Shown: piece after piece, positions 46,636 to 55,374 of the stretch | Layout: each line of letters starts with the position of its first letter | Numbering within the stretch: the first letter of the stretch is position 1 | Translations under genes and position numbers: made by a program | Assembly: GCA_004193205.1 (NCBI GenBank) | Contig: RZUM01000001.1 | Location: forward strand, 62,001-126,000 | DNA length: 64,000 bases | Reading direction: 5' to 3' | Source of the DNA: Gordonia sediminis | Lineage (GTDB): Bacteria > Actinomycetota > Actinomycetes > Mycobacteriales > Mycobacteriaceae | The notes under the pieces: model-generated | Databases searched by the model: none | The model's input: the letters and a program-made list of their open reading frames with translations, nothing else | What the model was told of the DNA's origin: nothing

Positions 46636-47067
46636 ATGATTCGCATTGCAAGCGCACAACTCTGGGTGCACGACCAGGACGAGGCGCTGGAGTTCTGGAC
46701 GAAGAAGGTCGGCCTGGAGGTCCGCTCCGACGTGACCATGGCCGAGATGGGCGACTTCCGGTGGCTCACCGTGGGGCCGCCCGGGCAGGAGGACGTCTCC
46801 ATCGTGTTGATGGCCGTCCCAGGTCCGCCGATGATCGATGCCGGCACGCAGGACGAGATCCGCAACCTCACCGCGAAGGGTTTCACCGGCACGGTCTTCC
46901 TCACCACCGACGACTGCCAGGCATCCTACGAGGAGCTGTCCTCGCGCGGGGTCGAGTTCACCGAGACCCCCGAGCAGCGGCCCTACGGCATCGACGCCGG
47001 GTTCCGCGATCCGTCGGGCAACAGCATCCGGCTCACCCAGCTGGCGGCGGACCTGGCCAGCGCCTGA
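46636..47067 (+). CDS. VOC family protein (glyoxalase/bleomycin-resistance fold)
   Basis: 143 residues made of two beta-alpha-beta-beta-beta repeats: I-A-S-A-Q-L-W-V-H-D-Q-D-E-A-L-E-F-W near the start and G-T-V-F-L-T-T-D-D-C-Q in the second half, ending Y-G-I-D-A-G-F-R-D-P-S-G-N-S-I-R-L. Such proteins bind a metal and act on or sequester small molecules; the exact substrate is unknown. AGAAGGG lies about nine bases before the ATG. Probably controlled by the AraC regulator upstream. Confidence 0.85.
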   Translation: MIRIASAQLWVHDQDEALEFWTKKVGLEVRSDVTMAEMGDFRWLTVGPPGQEDVSIVLMAVPGPPMIDAGTQDEIRNLTAKGFTGTVFLTTDDCQASYEELSSRGVEFTETPEQRPYGIDAGFRDPSGNSIRLTQLAADLASA

Positions 47068-47083
47068 CGACGGCCATCGGGTC

Positions 47084-47127
47084 CGTGTGTCCCCACCCGC
47101 GGCAAGCACCGCGGGTGGGGACACACG
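47084..47127 (+). terminator. Strong hairpin terminator after the VOC gene
   Basis: CGTGTGTCCCCACCCGCGG (47084-47102) and its exact reverse complement (47109-47127) enclose a six-base loop, a perfect 19-base stem 17 bases after the VOC stop. It separates the AraC-VOC unit from the tRNA gene. No T tract follows. Confidence 0.75.
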
Positions 47128-47200
47128 CGTATCGATCGAGGCCCGGTTTTGACCTGACGACGTCGCTCGCTACACTCGTGAGCGCTGCCTCGCGCAGCAC

Positions 47201-47276
47201 GCCGCCCTAGCTCAGTCGGTAGAGCAATTCACTCGTAATGAATAGGTCAGGGGTTCGATTCCCCTGGGCGGCTCCA
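47201..47276 (+). tRNA. tRNA-Thr (CGT anticodon)
   Basis: The full cloverleaf is visible: acceptor GCCGCCC pairs with GGGCGGC, D arm GCTC-AGTCGGTA-GAGC, anticodon arm ATTCA-CTCGTAA-TGAAT with anticodon CGT at its centre, and T arm AGGGG-TTCGATT-CCCCT. Discriminator T at 47273 is followed by an encoded CCA. It would read ACG threonine codons. Confidence 0.95.
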
Positions 47277-47307
47277 CTGATCTGGCAACTCCGCGGCGGA
47301 CGCGGAC

Positions 47308-48828
47308 TCACACCTTCGCCTGCATCGAACTGCGCGCCGGGTTGCCCTGCTCGGCGACCTTGGGATCGGGTTCGTCCTTCTTCTCGGTAACGCCCGACTT
47401 GACCCGGGCACCGATGTCCGGATCGATCCGGGCCCAGTATTCGAAGGCCCGGGCGAGGACAGGTTCGGAGACGCCGTTCAGCAGATGACCGACCACGTTG
47501 TCGACGAGCCGGTCTCGGGCGGCATCGTCGAGGACCTCGCGGACCATCGTGCCGGCCTGTCCCCAGTCGTCGTCCTCGGGATGATCGACATAAGCACATC
47601 GCACGATATCGCCATCGGCCGCCCACTGCGGCTCGGCCTGACCGGGATAAACCGCGGCGGGCGCGCCCTTCGAGTTCGGCGCGTAGACGGGATCACTGAC
47701 CGGATTGATCCGCATCGCGCCGTCCTTGGAGTAGCTGTGCACCTCGTTGCGCGGCGCATTGACCGGAATCTGCTTGTAGTTGCCACCCAGCCTCGCCCGG
47801 TGAGCGTCCGCGTAGGAGAACACACGACCCAACAACATGCGGTCGGGGCTGAACCCGATACCGGGTACGACGTTGTTCGGTTCGAACGCCGCCTGCTCGA
47901 TCTGTGCGTGGTTGTCGGTCGGGTTGGTGTGCAACGTCATCGTGCCGACCTCGTGGAGTGGGTAGTCCCCGTGCGGCCACACCTTGGTCAGATCGAACGG
48001 GTTGAACCGATAGCTGATCGCATCGTCGTAGGGCATCAGCTGCACCTTCAGCGTCCAGCTCGGGTTGTCGCCGGCGGCGATCGACTCGAACAGATCACGG
48101 GTGTGGAAGTCGGTGTCGGCCGCCGCCATCTGGTCGGCTTCGTGCTGAGTGAAGAACTCCACACCCTGGTCGGTGATGAAGTGGTACTTCACCCAGGTCT
48201 TGACACCCTCGGCGTTCACCCACAGGTAGGTGTGCGAGGAATAGCCGTTCATGTGTCGCCACGTCTTGGGTATGCCCCGGTCGCCCATCAGCCAGGTGAC
48301 CTGATGTGCGGACTCGGGCGAGAGGGTCCAGAAATCCCACTGCATGTCGTGGTCGCGCAGGTTGTTGTCGGCACGGCGCTTCTGAGAGCGGATGAAGTGC
48401 TGGAACTTCATCGGATCCTTGATGAAGAAGATCGGCGTGTTGTTGCCGACCATGTCGTAGATTCCCTCGTCCGTGTAGAACTTGAGCGCAAACCCGCGGG
48501 GATCACGCCATGTATCCGGGCTGCCGCGCTCACCGGCGACGGTGGAGAAGCGCGCCATCATCTCCGTCTTGACACCGGGCTGGAACAGGCCGGCGCAGGT
48601 GTATGCGGAGACATCAGCCGTGGTTTCGAACGTACCGAAAGCACCGCTGCCCTTCGCATGCGGTTGCCGTTCCGGGATGCGCTCCCGGTTGAACTGCGCC
48701 ATCTGTTCGATCAGGTAGTGATCATGCAGGACGATGGGGCCCGAGGCCCCCACAGTCAATGAGTGTTCGTCACTGCCGGCGGGCGCCCCGGAGTCCCGGG
48801 TCGTGTACAGGGTGTTGTCGTCGGACAT
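47308..48828 (-). CDS. katA: Monofunctional haem catalase
   Basis: 506 residues of the small-subunit clade. The distal His lies in [13 protein letters not shown], the Asn in [12 protein letters not shown], and the proximal Tyr in [14 protein letters not shown]. Decomposes hydrogen peroxide in the cytoplasm. GGAGG lies four bases before the ATG. No fur or oxyR gene is adjacent. The gene is convergent with tRNA-Thr. Confidence 0.96.
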   Translation of the reverse strand: MSDDNTLYTTRDSGAPAGSDEHSLTVGASGPIVLHDHYLIEQMAQFNRERIPERQPHAKGSGAFGTFETTADVSAYTCAGLFQPGVKTEMMARFSTVAGERGSPDTWRDPRGFALKFYTDEGIYDMVGNNTPIFFIKDPMKFQHFIRSQKRRADNNLRDHDMQWDFWTLSPESAHQVTWLMGDRGIPKTWRHMNGYSSHTYLWVNAEGVKTWVKYHFITDQGVEFFTQHEADQMAAADTDFHTRDLFESIAAGDNPSWTLKVQLMPYDDAISYRFNPFDLTKVWPHGDYPLHEVGTMTLHTNPTDNHAQIEQAAFEPNNVVPGIGFSPDRMLLGRVFSYADAHRARLGGNYKQIPVNAPRNEVHSYSKDGAMRINPVSDPVYAPNSKGAPAAVYPGQAEPQWAADGDIVRCAYVDHPEDDDWGQAGTMVREVLDDAARDRLVDNVVGHLLNGVSEPVLARAFEYWARIDPDIGARVKSGVTEKKDEPDPKVAEQGNPARSSMQAKV

Positions 48829-49267
48829 ATCGCCTCCGAGAAGGTTTATCCGTCAATGAACTGTCTCAAAAGTACCCGGGCTGTTTCAGGCACCGGCCCC
48901 GATCGTACGCCTGAATCAACAAGCGGATCGAGATGCTCGGAATCATTGGTTCCACAACATGTTTCGTGAATTCGATGTTCAACTGAACCGTACCTGGCCT
49001 GTCCAGCGAAGGGTTTCGAACTCCGGTCGGAACTCGCGCCAACCGACGGAGGTCGCCGTGAATGCTTGCGATGCACCACGGATGGAAACCGTGCTGCTCG
49101 ACGGCGACGGCACCTCATCGACTCGACGTGCTTGCATGCCCTCGCCGGGCCGCGCACGATCTGAGAACCGGATAGTAGCGGGTACATCGTATGATGCCGC
49201 GTCACCGCGGAAGACAGCTTCGAGGTGCAAAAATGGGGGATTTCAGAATGTCAAGAAGGGGGCAGCA
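48829..49267. other. 439-bp intergenic region between katA and secreted hydrolase
   Basis: Divergent promoter region with no supportable gene. On the minus side TTTGAG and TAAACC, 16 bases apart (about 48850-48875), may drive katA. On the plus side TATGAT at 49190-49195 may be the -10 box of the hydrolase. An inverted repeat GGAATCATTGGTTCC lies at about 48939-48953. The plus-strand frame is open from 48959 into the hydrolase but its predicted residues have no protein character. Confidence 0.4.
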
Positions 49268-50311
49268 ATGTCGTTTCGAAACCGAAACCGAAACCGAACC
49301 GTCCGAGGGGTGCACCGACGACGTCCGTATCGATGGCCGATGACGGTCTGTGCGGTCGCCTGCGCCGTCGGCCTGATCGCGCCGGCATACGCGGCGGCGC
49401 AGCCCACCTCCGCCGCCGGGCGCTCGGTGTCGGCCGAAACCTACATCACCACGACGTGTGCCGGTCAACCGATGCGGGTCCCGGTCACCTGGTACCTTCC
49501 CAACCGCGAGCCCACCGGACTCGTCTGGCTGCAGCACGGATTCTCGCGAACCGCGAAGAATCTCGGCCGGCTCGCGGGGTCCTTGTCGGACGACGGGTTG
49601 CTCGTCGCCGCCACCACGTTGCCGTCGATCAATCTCTCCGGCTGCGCCGTCGCCTTCAATTCCGCGGACAACACGGCCTTCGTCAAGGGTCTCGCCACCG
49701 CGTTCGGCGCGCACTCCACGCCAGGCAGTCCGGTGTTCCGCAGCCTCGAGCGGGCAGCGAAGCATACTCGCAGCGGAACTGTGGTCATGCCGCGAAAGAT
49801 GGTCTTCGCCGGACACTCCGCGGGCGGCGAGGTGGCTCTCACCGCCGCCGACCAGCTGCGCATGGCGGACCCGGGCGGATACCACACCCTTGCCGGCCTG
49901 ATGCTGTTCGATCCGGTTAACTCGTTCTTCGGCAACAACTTCCACGCCGCAACCGTGGATCTCGGCGCAGCTGGGCTGCCGATCCGGGTGATCGCCTCTC
50001 AGCCGTCCATGTCCAACATCGCAGGACTGGGTGTCTGGTGGCTGGAACAGGGCACCCGGCAGAAGTTTCTCGGGGTCCGGCTGACCACCGGTATCCATAT
50101 CGACGTGGAGGGTGACACCACAGACCTTATCGGCGAGGCCTCCGAACTCGCCGTTCCACGTCCGCGCAACGGACGCGTCATCCGTCGGTTGTCCGGCCGG
50201 TGGATCGGCGACATGCTGACCGGCGACAGGTCACCGGCGTACTATCCGGGAGGCGACTACTACCAATTGCTCATTCACTCTCACACCGTGACAACGCTTC
50301 CCGTCGGGTAG
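49268..50311 (+). CDS. Secreted alpha/beta hydrolase
   Basis: 347 residues. An Arg-rich start (R-N-R-N-R-N-R) and the hydrophobic segment M-T-V-C-A-V-A-C-A-V-G-L-I-A-P-A-Y-A form an export signal with probable cleavage after A-Y-A near residue 45. The nucleophile motif V-F-A-G-H-S-A-G-G-E is near residue 181 and L-Q-H-G-F-S-R carries the oxyanion hole; H in I-H-S-H is a candidate catalytic base. No substrate can be assigned. GAAGGGGG precedes the ATG by about six bases. The Arg-Asn repeat is encoded by a small CGAAAC-type hexamer repeat. Confidence 0.75.
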   Translation: MSFRNRNRNRTVRGVHRRRPYRWPMTVCAVACAVGLIAPAYAAAQPTSAAGRSVSAETYITTTCAGQPMRVPVTWYLPNREPTGLVWLQHGFSRTAKNLGRLAGSLSDDGLLVAATTLPSINLSGCAVAFNSADNTAFVKGLATAFGAHSTPGSPVFRSLERAAKHTRSGTVVMPRKMVFAGHSAGGEVALTAADQLRMADPGGYHTLAGLMLFDPVNSFFGNNFHAATVDLGAAGLPIRVIASQPSMSNIAGLGVWWLEQGTRQKFLGVRLTTGIHIDVEGDTTDLIGEASELAVPRPRNGRVIRRLSGRWIGDMLTGDRSPAYYPGGDYYQLLIHSHTVTTLPVG

Positions 50312-50404
50312 CGCGAGTCACGCACGATCCACCGGGGGCAGCACACTATTCGCCGCGACCGGGAGGTCTCGTCGTCGCCCAGGCGAGGCGGGCACTCCGC
50401 GGTG

Positions 50405-50475
50405 GGCACGGTCGACGCCGGGGTGCGCACGATCAACAGCCCGGGCGCGCACGATCGACGCCGGGTTTGGTACTT
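50405..50475. repeat. Imperfect repeats upstream of the small acidic gene
   Basis: Three units resembling GCACGATCGACGCCGGG occur about every 22-24 bases (starting near 50407, 50427 and 50449), with a weaker one near 50321. Identity is about 75-90%. They lie between the secreted hydrolase and the promoter-like TATAGT at 50495. Confidence 0.5.
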
Positions 50476-50538
50476 CGAACGACCCGACCCTCCCTATAGT
50501 GGAAGCGAGGCCATCGGTCGACACGCGAGGAGCAGACG

Positions 50539-50733
50539 ATGTCGGACTTCATCAACAAGATCAAAGAAGAAGCCAGAGCTGTGTCCGCCGCGATCGACCA
50601 GGAACTGACGGTACTCGAGGGTGTCGACGGCTACGACCCGTTCCGCGAGCAGGACGAGACGGAAGACGAGACCTCCGACGATACGGCGGCCTCCGACGAC
50701 ACCGAGGGCGGCGGCACGCCCGCCGAGGCCTGA
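50539..50733 (+). CDS. Small acidic protein, unknown function
   Basis: 64 residues: an amphipathic helix (S-D-F-I-N-K-I-K-E-E-A-R-A-V-S-A-A-I-D-Q-E-L) followed by a disordered, strongly acidic tail with 16 Asp/Glu in the last 30 residues. Not recognised. The gene has good signals, with a GAGGAG ribosome binding site and a TATAGT -10 box at 50495-50500. It is not overlapped by a better frame. Confidence 0.6.
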   Translation: MSDFINKIKEEARAVSAAIDQELTVLEGVDGYDPFREQDETEDETSDDTAASDDTEGGGTPAEA

Positions 50734-50805
50734 CGCATCGCGTTCACAAACCACTCCCCACAAGCCCCGGTTGTGACCGGAGCGGTGACCCGCTTACGGT
50801 GAGGC

Positions 50806-51717
50806 ATGGTCGCCCGCCGTCTCCCCGACATCGCCGCACTCGACGTCGTCGTGACGGTGGCCCGGCTCGGCAGCATGGGTGCCGCGAGCCGTGAACTCGG
50901 GATCAGTCAGCAGGCAGTGAGTTCCCGGGTGCGCGGCGTGGAGCGTGAACTCGGGGTGGAGCTCTTCATCCGATCACCCGGTGGCGTGGACCTGACCTCC
51001 AACGGCATGGCGGTGCTCGAATGGGCCAATGCGCTCGTCGAGCGGGCGGCGCAGTTCATGGCCGGAGTCGACGCGCTGGTCGGCACCCGTCACGCGACGC
51101 TCGTCGTCGCGGCGTCCAAGACCGTCGCCGAATACCTCGTACCCAGCTGGGTCAGCACCCTCGCCAACCGCAGCGAGGTGAAGATCTCCGTCCGGCCGAT
51201 GAACTCCGCCGAGGTGATCGAAACCGTCCGCACTGGCGAAGCCGACCTCGGTTTCATCGAGAGTCCGGGTGCCACAGGAGGTCTCGACTCCGCCGTCGTC
51301 GCCCAGGACGAACTCGTGCTCGTCGCAGCACCCGGTCATCGCTGGGCGGACGGCCGCGCGGTCGACATCCACGACCTCGCCTCGACACCCTTGATCCAAC
51401 GCGAACCGGGTTCCGGGACCCGGGTGACATTCGAAGCGGCGCTGCGGGATTCGGGTGCCGCCCCGGTCGACCCGCTGATCGAGCTGCGCTCGGTCACCGC
51501 CATCCGCTCGTCGGTGCTGACCTCGTCGGGGGCAGCAGTACTGTCCCGACTCTCGGTCGACGACGACATCGCGGCCGGACGCCTGGTCCGCGTCGACATC
51601 ACCGGACTGCGCATGCTCCGGCCACTGCGCGCGGTGTGGACTCCCAACATCACCCTGCGCGGACCGGCCCGCGATCTGCTCGACATCGCGACCAGGACCG
51701 GACGAGCCGGAGTCTGA
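50806..51717 (+). CDS. LysR family transcriptional regulator
   Basis: 303 residues. N-terminal winged helix (A-R-L-G-S-M-G-A-A-S-R-E-L-G-I-S-Q-Q-A-V-S-S-R-V-R) at about residues 20-45, and a periplasmic-binding-like effector domain from about 95. It is convergent with the ABC importer operon, whose last gene ends 15 bases away, so regulation of that operon would act at a distance. The inducer is unknown. Confidence 0.9.
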   Translation: MVARRLPDIAALDVVVTVARLGSMGAASRELGISQQAVSSRVRGVERELGVELFIRSPGGVDLTSNGMAVLEWANALVERAAQFMAGVDALVGTRHATLVVAASKTVAEYLVPSWVSTLANRSEVKISVRPMNSAEVIETVRTGEADLGFIESPGATGGLDSAVVAQDELVLVAAPGHRWADGRAVDIHDLASTPLIQREPGSGTRVTFEAALRDSGAAPVDPLIELRSVTAIRSSVLTSSGAAVLSRLSVDDDIAAGRLVRVDITGLRMLRPLRAVWTPNITLRGPARDLLDIATRTGRAGV

Positions 51718-51732
51718 CGTGGATGCCCCGGA

Positions 51733-52815
51733 TCAGATGGGACGCTTGAGATCCGGGTTCTCCGCGTAGATCTCATCGACGAGTGACATGTCGAAGATCT
51801 GCTCCGGTTTGAGCGTGTAGCCGGCCTTCTCGAGTGCGATCATGTTCTCCGCGATCAGCTCGTCGGTCATCGTCAGGATACCGTTCGCCTTCGTGTCGGC
51901 GGACACGATCAGAGCGTTCTGCGCGGTCGCCTCCTTGGTCTGTTCGGCCTCGTCGAGGCCAAGGTCCTTGCCGTACTTGGTGACCGCGAGGTTGGCCGAG
52001 CCGGCGGGATCGGCGATGGCGTCGTACCACCCTTGGATGTCGGCTTTGATGAACGCCTTGAGTTGGTCGCGCTCGTTGTCGATGGTCTCCTGCCGCACCA
52101 CCAGCGTCTCCGCGACCAAGGGCAGGTTGAAGTCGGCGAAGAGGAAGTTGGCGTTGGGGAATCCGGCGGCCTCCAAGGTGATGGGCTCGTTGGTGACGTA
52201 ACTGACCCACCCGTCGACGTCGCCCGTGGTGAGCGGCGTGGGATCGTATTGGACGGTGATCTTCTGCACGTCGCTCTCCGTCATCCCGTTGGCGGTGAGC
52301 AGCGCCTTGAAGACGTTCTCGTTCGATGCCTGCACACCGATCTTCTTGCCCTTCATCTCTTCCGGCGAGGAGATAGGCGACTCCGCCGACGACACGATGC
52401 AGAACGGGTTCTTCTGATAGGTGGCCCCCACGGTCATCAGCTTGGCGCCCTGCAGGATCACCGGGGCGGTCAGCTGCGGTGCGGTCATGCCGATCCACAC
52501 CTTGTTCGACGTCAGACCGGTCTCCACACCGGTACCGGCGCCGCCGCCGGTGAGCAGCTCGGGAGTGCCGACACCGGCCGCCTCGTAGTAGCCCTTCTCC
52601 AATGCCCAATACTCACCGGCGAATTCGATGTTCTTCTGCCACGACAGCTGAACCTTCGGGTTTGTTGTCGCCGCGCCGCCGGAATCGTCACTGCCGCTGC
52701 TGCATGCGGCGAGCGCACCGGTCAGACCCAGCGTTCCCGCGGCACCGCCGGCGAGCATCGTGTACCGGAGGAACGATCGCCGATCAAACGCGGCGCGGCC
52801 GAACGAATTGGTCAT
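51733..52815 (-). CDS. ABC importer substrate-binding lipoprotein (NMT1/THI5-like)
   Basis: 360 residues. The N terminus has a twin-arginine motif (D-R-R-S-F-L-R-Y), a hydrophobic stretch and a lipobox ending L-A-A-C, so it is probably a Tat-exported lipoprotein. The mature part has the NMT1/THI5/SsuA fold (V-Q-L-S-W-Q-K-N-I-E-F-A-G-E-Y-W-A-L-E-K-G-Y-Y), seen in importers for pyrimidine precursors, sulfonates and riboflavin-like compounds. The start at 52815 is chosen for the Tat signal. Last gene of a four-gene operon on the minus strand. Confidence 0.85.
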   Translation of the reverse strand: MTNSFGRAAFDRRSFLRYTMLAGGAAGTLGLTGALAACSSGSDDSGGAATTNPKVQLSWQKNIEFAGEYWALEKGYYEAAGVGTPELLTGGGAGTGVETGLTSNKVWIGMTAPQLTAPVILQGAKLMTVGATYQKNPFCIVSSAESPISSPEEMKGKKIGVQASNENVFKALLTANGMTESDVQKITVQYDPTPLTTGDVDGWVSYVTNEPITLEAAGFPNANFLFADFNLPLVAETLVVRQETIDNERDQLKAFIKADIQGWYDAIADPAGSANLAVTKYGKDLGLDEAEQTKEATAQNALIVSADTKANGILTMTDELIAENMIALEKAGYTLKPEQIFDMSLVDEIYAENPDLKRPI

Positions 52816-52877
52816 TGGGGCATCACCTTTCACATGGTTGTTTCGGACGCCGTCGTCCGCATTGCTGATTCGTCGGG

Positions 52878-53675
52878 TCAGCGCTGTGTCATGCCCATCT
52901 GGTTGAGCACGATCGCCTCGGCGACACCGACGATGGCGTAGAGCACGATGGAGGCAACGGTGATCACGAGCACCGAGGCCCACAGTTCGTCGTACGCTGC
53001 GGCGGGCAGCGCCTGCTGTAACGATGCACCCAAACCCTTGTTGGTACCGAGCCATTCGGCGACCGTCGCGCCGACCAGCGCGCCCGGCACCGATACCTTC
53101 GCAGCGCTGAACAGCGACGGCACCGCGGACGGGATCGCCGCCCGATGCAGCGTGGTGAGCCGCCCGCCGCCGTACACGGTGATGACGTCCCCGATCTGCT
53201 TGGGCGCGTTGGCCAGTCCGGTCATGATCATGACCAGCGCAGGAAAGAACACCACGATACCGCCCATGATCGCCACGACTGCGACGCCACGTCCGACCAC
53301 CAGCGTGATCAGCGGAGTCATCGCGACCAGCGGCACCGACCGTAGCAGCATCGCCAAGGGCATGAAGGTCTGCGCGGCGGGGCGCGACATGACGAACAGT
53401 GCCGCGGTGAGTGCCGCGGCGGTCATACCCGCGACGAAGCCGATCGCCGCATCCTGCAAGGTGATCCGGAGATTACCGAGGATCTCTGCTCGGTTGTCGG
53501 CGGCGTCGGGATCGGTGAACAGATAGGCGAACACGTCCGACGGTGTGCGACCGATGATCGGGCCGATGTCCGGGAAGGCGAGCAGGAAGAGCCACCAGAT
53601 CACCAGGATCAGGACGAACGACAGCAACAACGATCCCAGGAAGCGTGTGATCCCCCACAAACCGGCGGCGCTCAC
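52878..53675 (-). CDS. ABC importer permease 1
   Basis: 265 residues, six helices, BPD-type permease with the cytoplasmic E-A-A-like loop containing V-Y-G-G-G-R-L-T-T-L. GTG 53675 overlaps the stop codon of the upstream permease gene (GTGA). With a second, distinct permease next to it, the importer probably forms a heterodimeric channel rather than the homodimer common among SsuC-type systems. Confidence 0.88.
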   Translation of the reverse strand: MSAAGLWGITRFLGSLLLSFVLILVIWWLFLLAFPDIGPIIGRTPSDVFAYLFTDPDAADNRAEILGNLRITLQDAAIGFVAGMTAAALTAALFVMSRPAAQTFMPLAMLLRSVPLVAMTPLITLVVGRGVAVVAIMGGIVVFFPALVMIMTGLANAPKQIGDVITVYGGGRLTTLHRAAIPSAVPSLFSAAKVSVPGALVGATVAEWLGTNKGLGASLQQALPAAAYDELWASVLVITVASIVLYAIVGVAEAIVLNQMGMTQR

Positions 53676-54445
53676 GCCGACACCGTCGTTCCGGTCGACC
53701 AGCGTGTCGCGAAACGGGCGATGAGCGCGACGACTGCGTATCCGATTCCGGCGATCGCACCCGACAGCAGCGCGATCGCCCACACCTGGGGGATGTCGCC
53801 GCGCTGCTGGGCGACGATCATCGCCGGTCCTGCGCCCTGGTCCGGCATCGCCAGGAACTCACCGAGCACCGCACCGAGGACCGCTGCGGGAGCCGCGATC
53901 TTCAATGCCGCCAACGTGTTCGGCAACGCCGCCACAGTCCGGACCCGCCGCAGCTGCGCGACACGTCCACCGCCATAGACCTTCACGAGGTCGAGGGCAC
54001 TCTGGTGCGGCGACCGCAGTCCCGACAGCGTGCCGATCATCGTCGTGAAGAACACCGAGATCGCGGCCAGGAACACGATCATGGTCTGAACCTCCGTGAA
54101 CGCGACCTGAATGATCGGCGCGACCGCGATGATCGGTACGCAGTACGAGATGATCGCGAGTTGGGTGGCGAGCCCTTCGATCGGGGGGATCAGCACGACC
54201 GCGATGGCCAGCAGGATGGCCAGGACGTTGCCCCACAAGAATCCCCTCACGGCCAGTTCCACCGTGGTCGAGAAGTTCTCGAGGTAGAACCGGGCACCGG
54301 TGTCGACGATGGTGGACAGCACCGCGCCCGGGGTGGGGATGGTGCCGTGAAACCATTGCAGGGTCCCGGCGATCCACCACAGCACGATGAGCCCGACGAT
54401 CCCCGCAGCACCGGCCTGCCACCGGCCCGCTCCCCCACTATCCAC
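53672..54445 (-). CDS. ABC importer permease 2
   Basis: 257 residues of the same permease family; the coupling-loop motif reads [18 protein letters not shown] 54445 is the more likely start since it overlaps the ATPase stop by only eight bases; ATG 54499 would overlap by 62. Six hydrophobic helices are apparent. Co-translated with the genes on both sides. Confidence 0.87.
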   Translation of the reverse strand: MDSGGAGRWQAGAAGIVGLIVLWWIAGTLQWFHGTIPTPGAVLSTIVDTGARFYLENFSTTVELAVRGFLWGNVLAILLAIAVVLIPPIEGLATQLAIISYCVPIIAVAPIIQVAFTEVQTMIVFLAAISVFFTTMIGTLSGLRSPHQSALDLVKVYGGGRVAQLRRVRTVAALPNTLAALKIAAPAAVLGAVLGEFLAMPDQGAGPAMIVAQQRGDIPQVWAIALLSGAIAGIGYAVVALIARFATRWSTGTTVSA

Positions 54446-55304
54446 GCACGGCCTCCGGGGCGACCGGTCGGTCACCGCTTGCGCCGCCGACATCGCCACC
54501 GCCGAAGAGCACCCCGGAGAGGTGGTCGTGGATGGCGTGGAACTCCGGGGTCCGCATCATCTCGGGTTCCCGCGGCCGCGGCAGGTCGACCGTCACCATC
54601 TCGACGACACGACCCGGCCGCGGGCTCATCACGGCCACCACGTCCGACAGGAAGACCGCCTCGGCGATACCGTGCGTCACCATCAGAGTGGTCGCGGGCT
54701 TCTCGGTCCAGATACGTAGCAGTTCGACGTTGAGGCGCTGTCGGGTCATGTCGTCGAGTGCGCCGAACGGTTCGTCGAGCAGCAGCGCCGTCGGGCGCAC
54801 CACCAGCGCACGGGCGATGGAGACCCGCTGCCGCATACCGCCGGACAGAGTCGCCGGTTTCGCTTTTTCGAAACCGGTCAACCCGACGAGCTCGATGAGG
54901 TCGGCGACCAGGTCGTCGTCGGCGGGAAGGTGTCCCACCTGCAGCGGCAGCTTGATGTTGGACTCGACCGACCGCCAGGGCAGCAGCGCCGAATCCTGGA
55001 ACGCGATGCCGAGCTCGTGGTCGCGTTGCAGTTCGTTCGGCGACTGACCGTTCATCAGCGCGGTACCAGCCGTCGGAGTCTCCAGGCCGGCAAGAATCCG
55101 TAGCACCGTGGACTTCCCACATCCGGACGGCCCGAGCAGCGAGAGGAACGATCCCTCGGAAGTCTGCAGGGACACGTCATCGAGCGCCGTGACCGCAGTG
55201 GTCCCACGCACGGTTCGACTCACGAATTCCTTCGTGAGCCCGGTGATGTCGATCCCGGTGCCGGCCGGACGAGGCGTGCCGGACGTTGGGGTGTCGGAGT
55301 TCAT
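54438..55304 (-). CDS. ABC importer ATPase (SsuB/TauB type)
   Basis: 288 residues. Walker [10 protein letters not shown] near residue 58, [12 protein letters not shown]-loop, L-S-G-G-M-R-Q-R-V signature, Walker [13 protein letters not shown], and the His switch in [10 protein letters not shown]. First gene of the importer operon. A dyad TTAC-N-GTAA lies about 40 bases upstream, between this gene and holB, and might be a regulator site. Confidence 0.92.
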   Translation of the reverse strand: MNSDTPTSGTPRPAGTGIDITGLTKEFVSRTVRGTTAVTALDDVSLQTSEGSFLSLLGPSGCGKSTVLRILAGLETPTAGTALMNGQSPNELQRDHELGIAFQDSALLPWRSVESNIKLPLQVGHLPADDDLVADLIELVGLTGFEKAKPATLSGGMRQRVSIARALVVRPTALLLDEPFGALDDMTRQRLNVELLRIWTEKPATTLMVTHGIAEAVFLSDVVAVMSPRPGRVVEMVTVDLPRPREPEMMRTPEFHAIHDHLSGVLFGGGDVGGASGDRPVAPEAVRG

Positions 55305-55374
55305 TGCGGCCGACGTTAGGAGTCCGTTGTTGCTGCCGGATTACCGGCTCGTAACCCTCATCCGGGTCGGTGCC

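Noticed and set aside
47084-47127. Part of an insertion element end
   Set aside because: The perfect 19-base stem has no partner repeat or transposase nearby and is placed as a terminator after the VOC gene.
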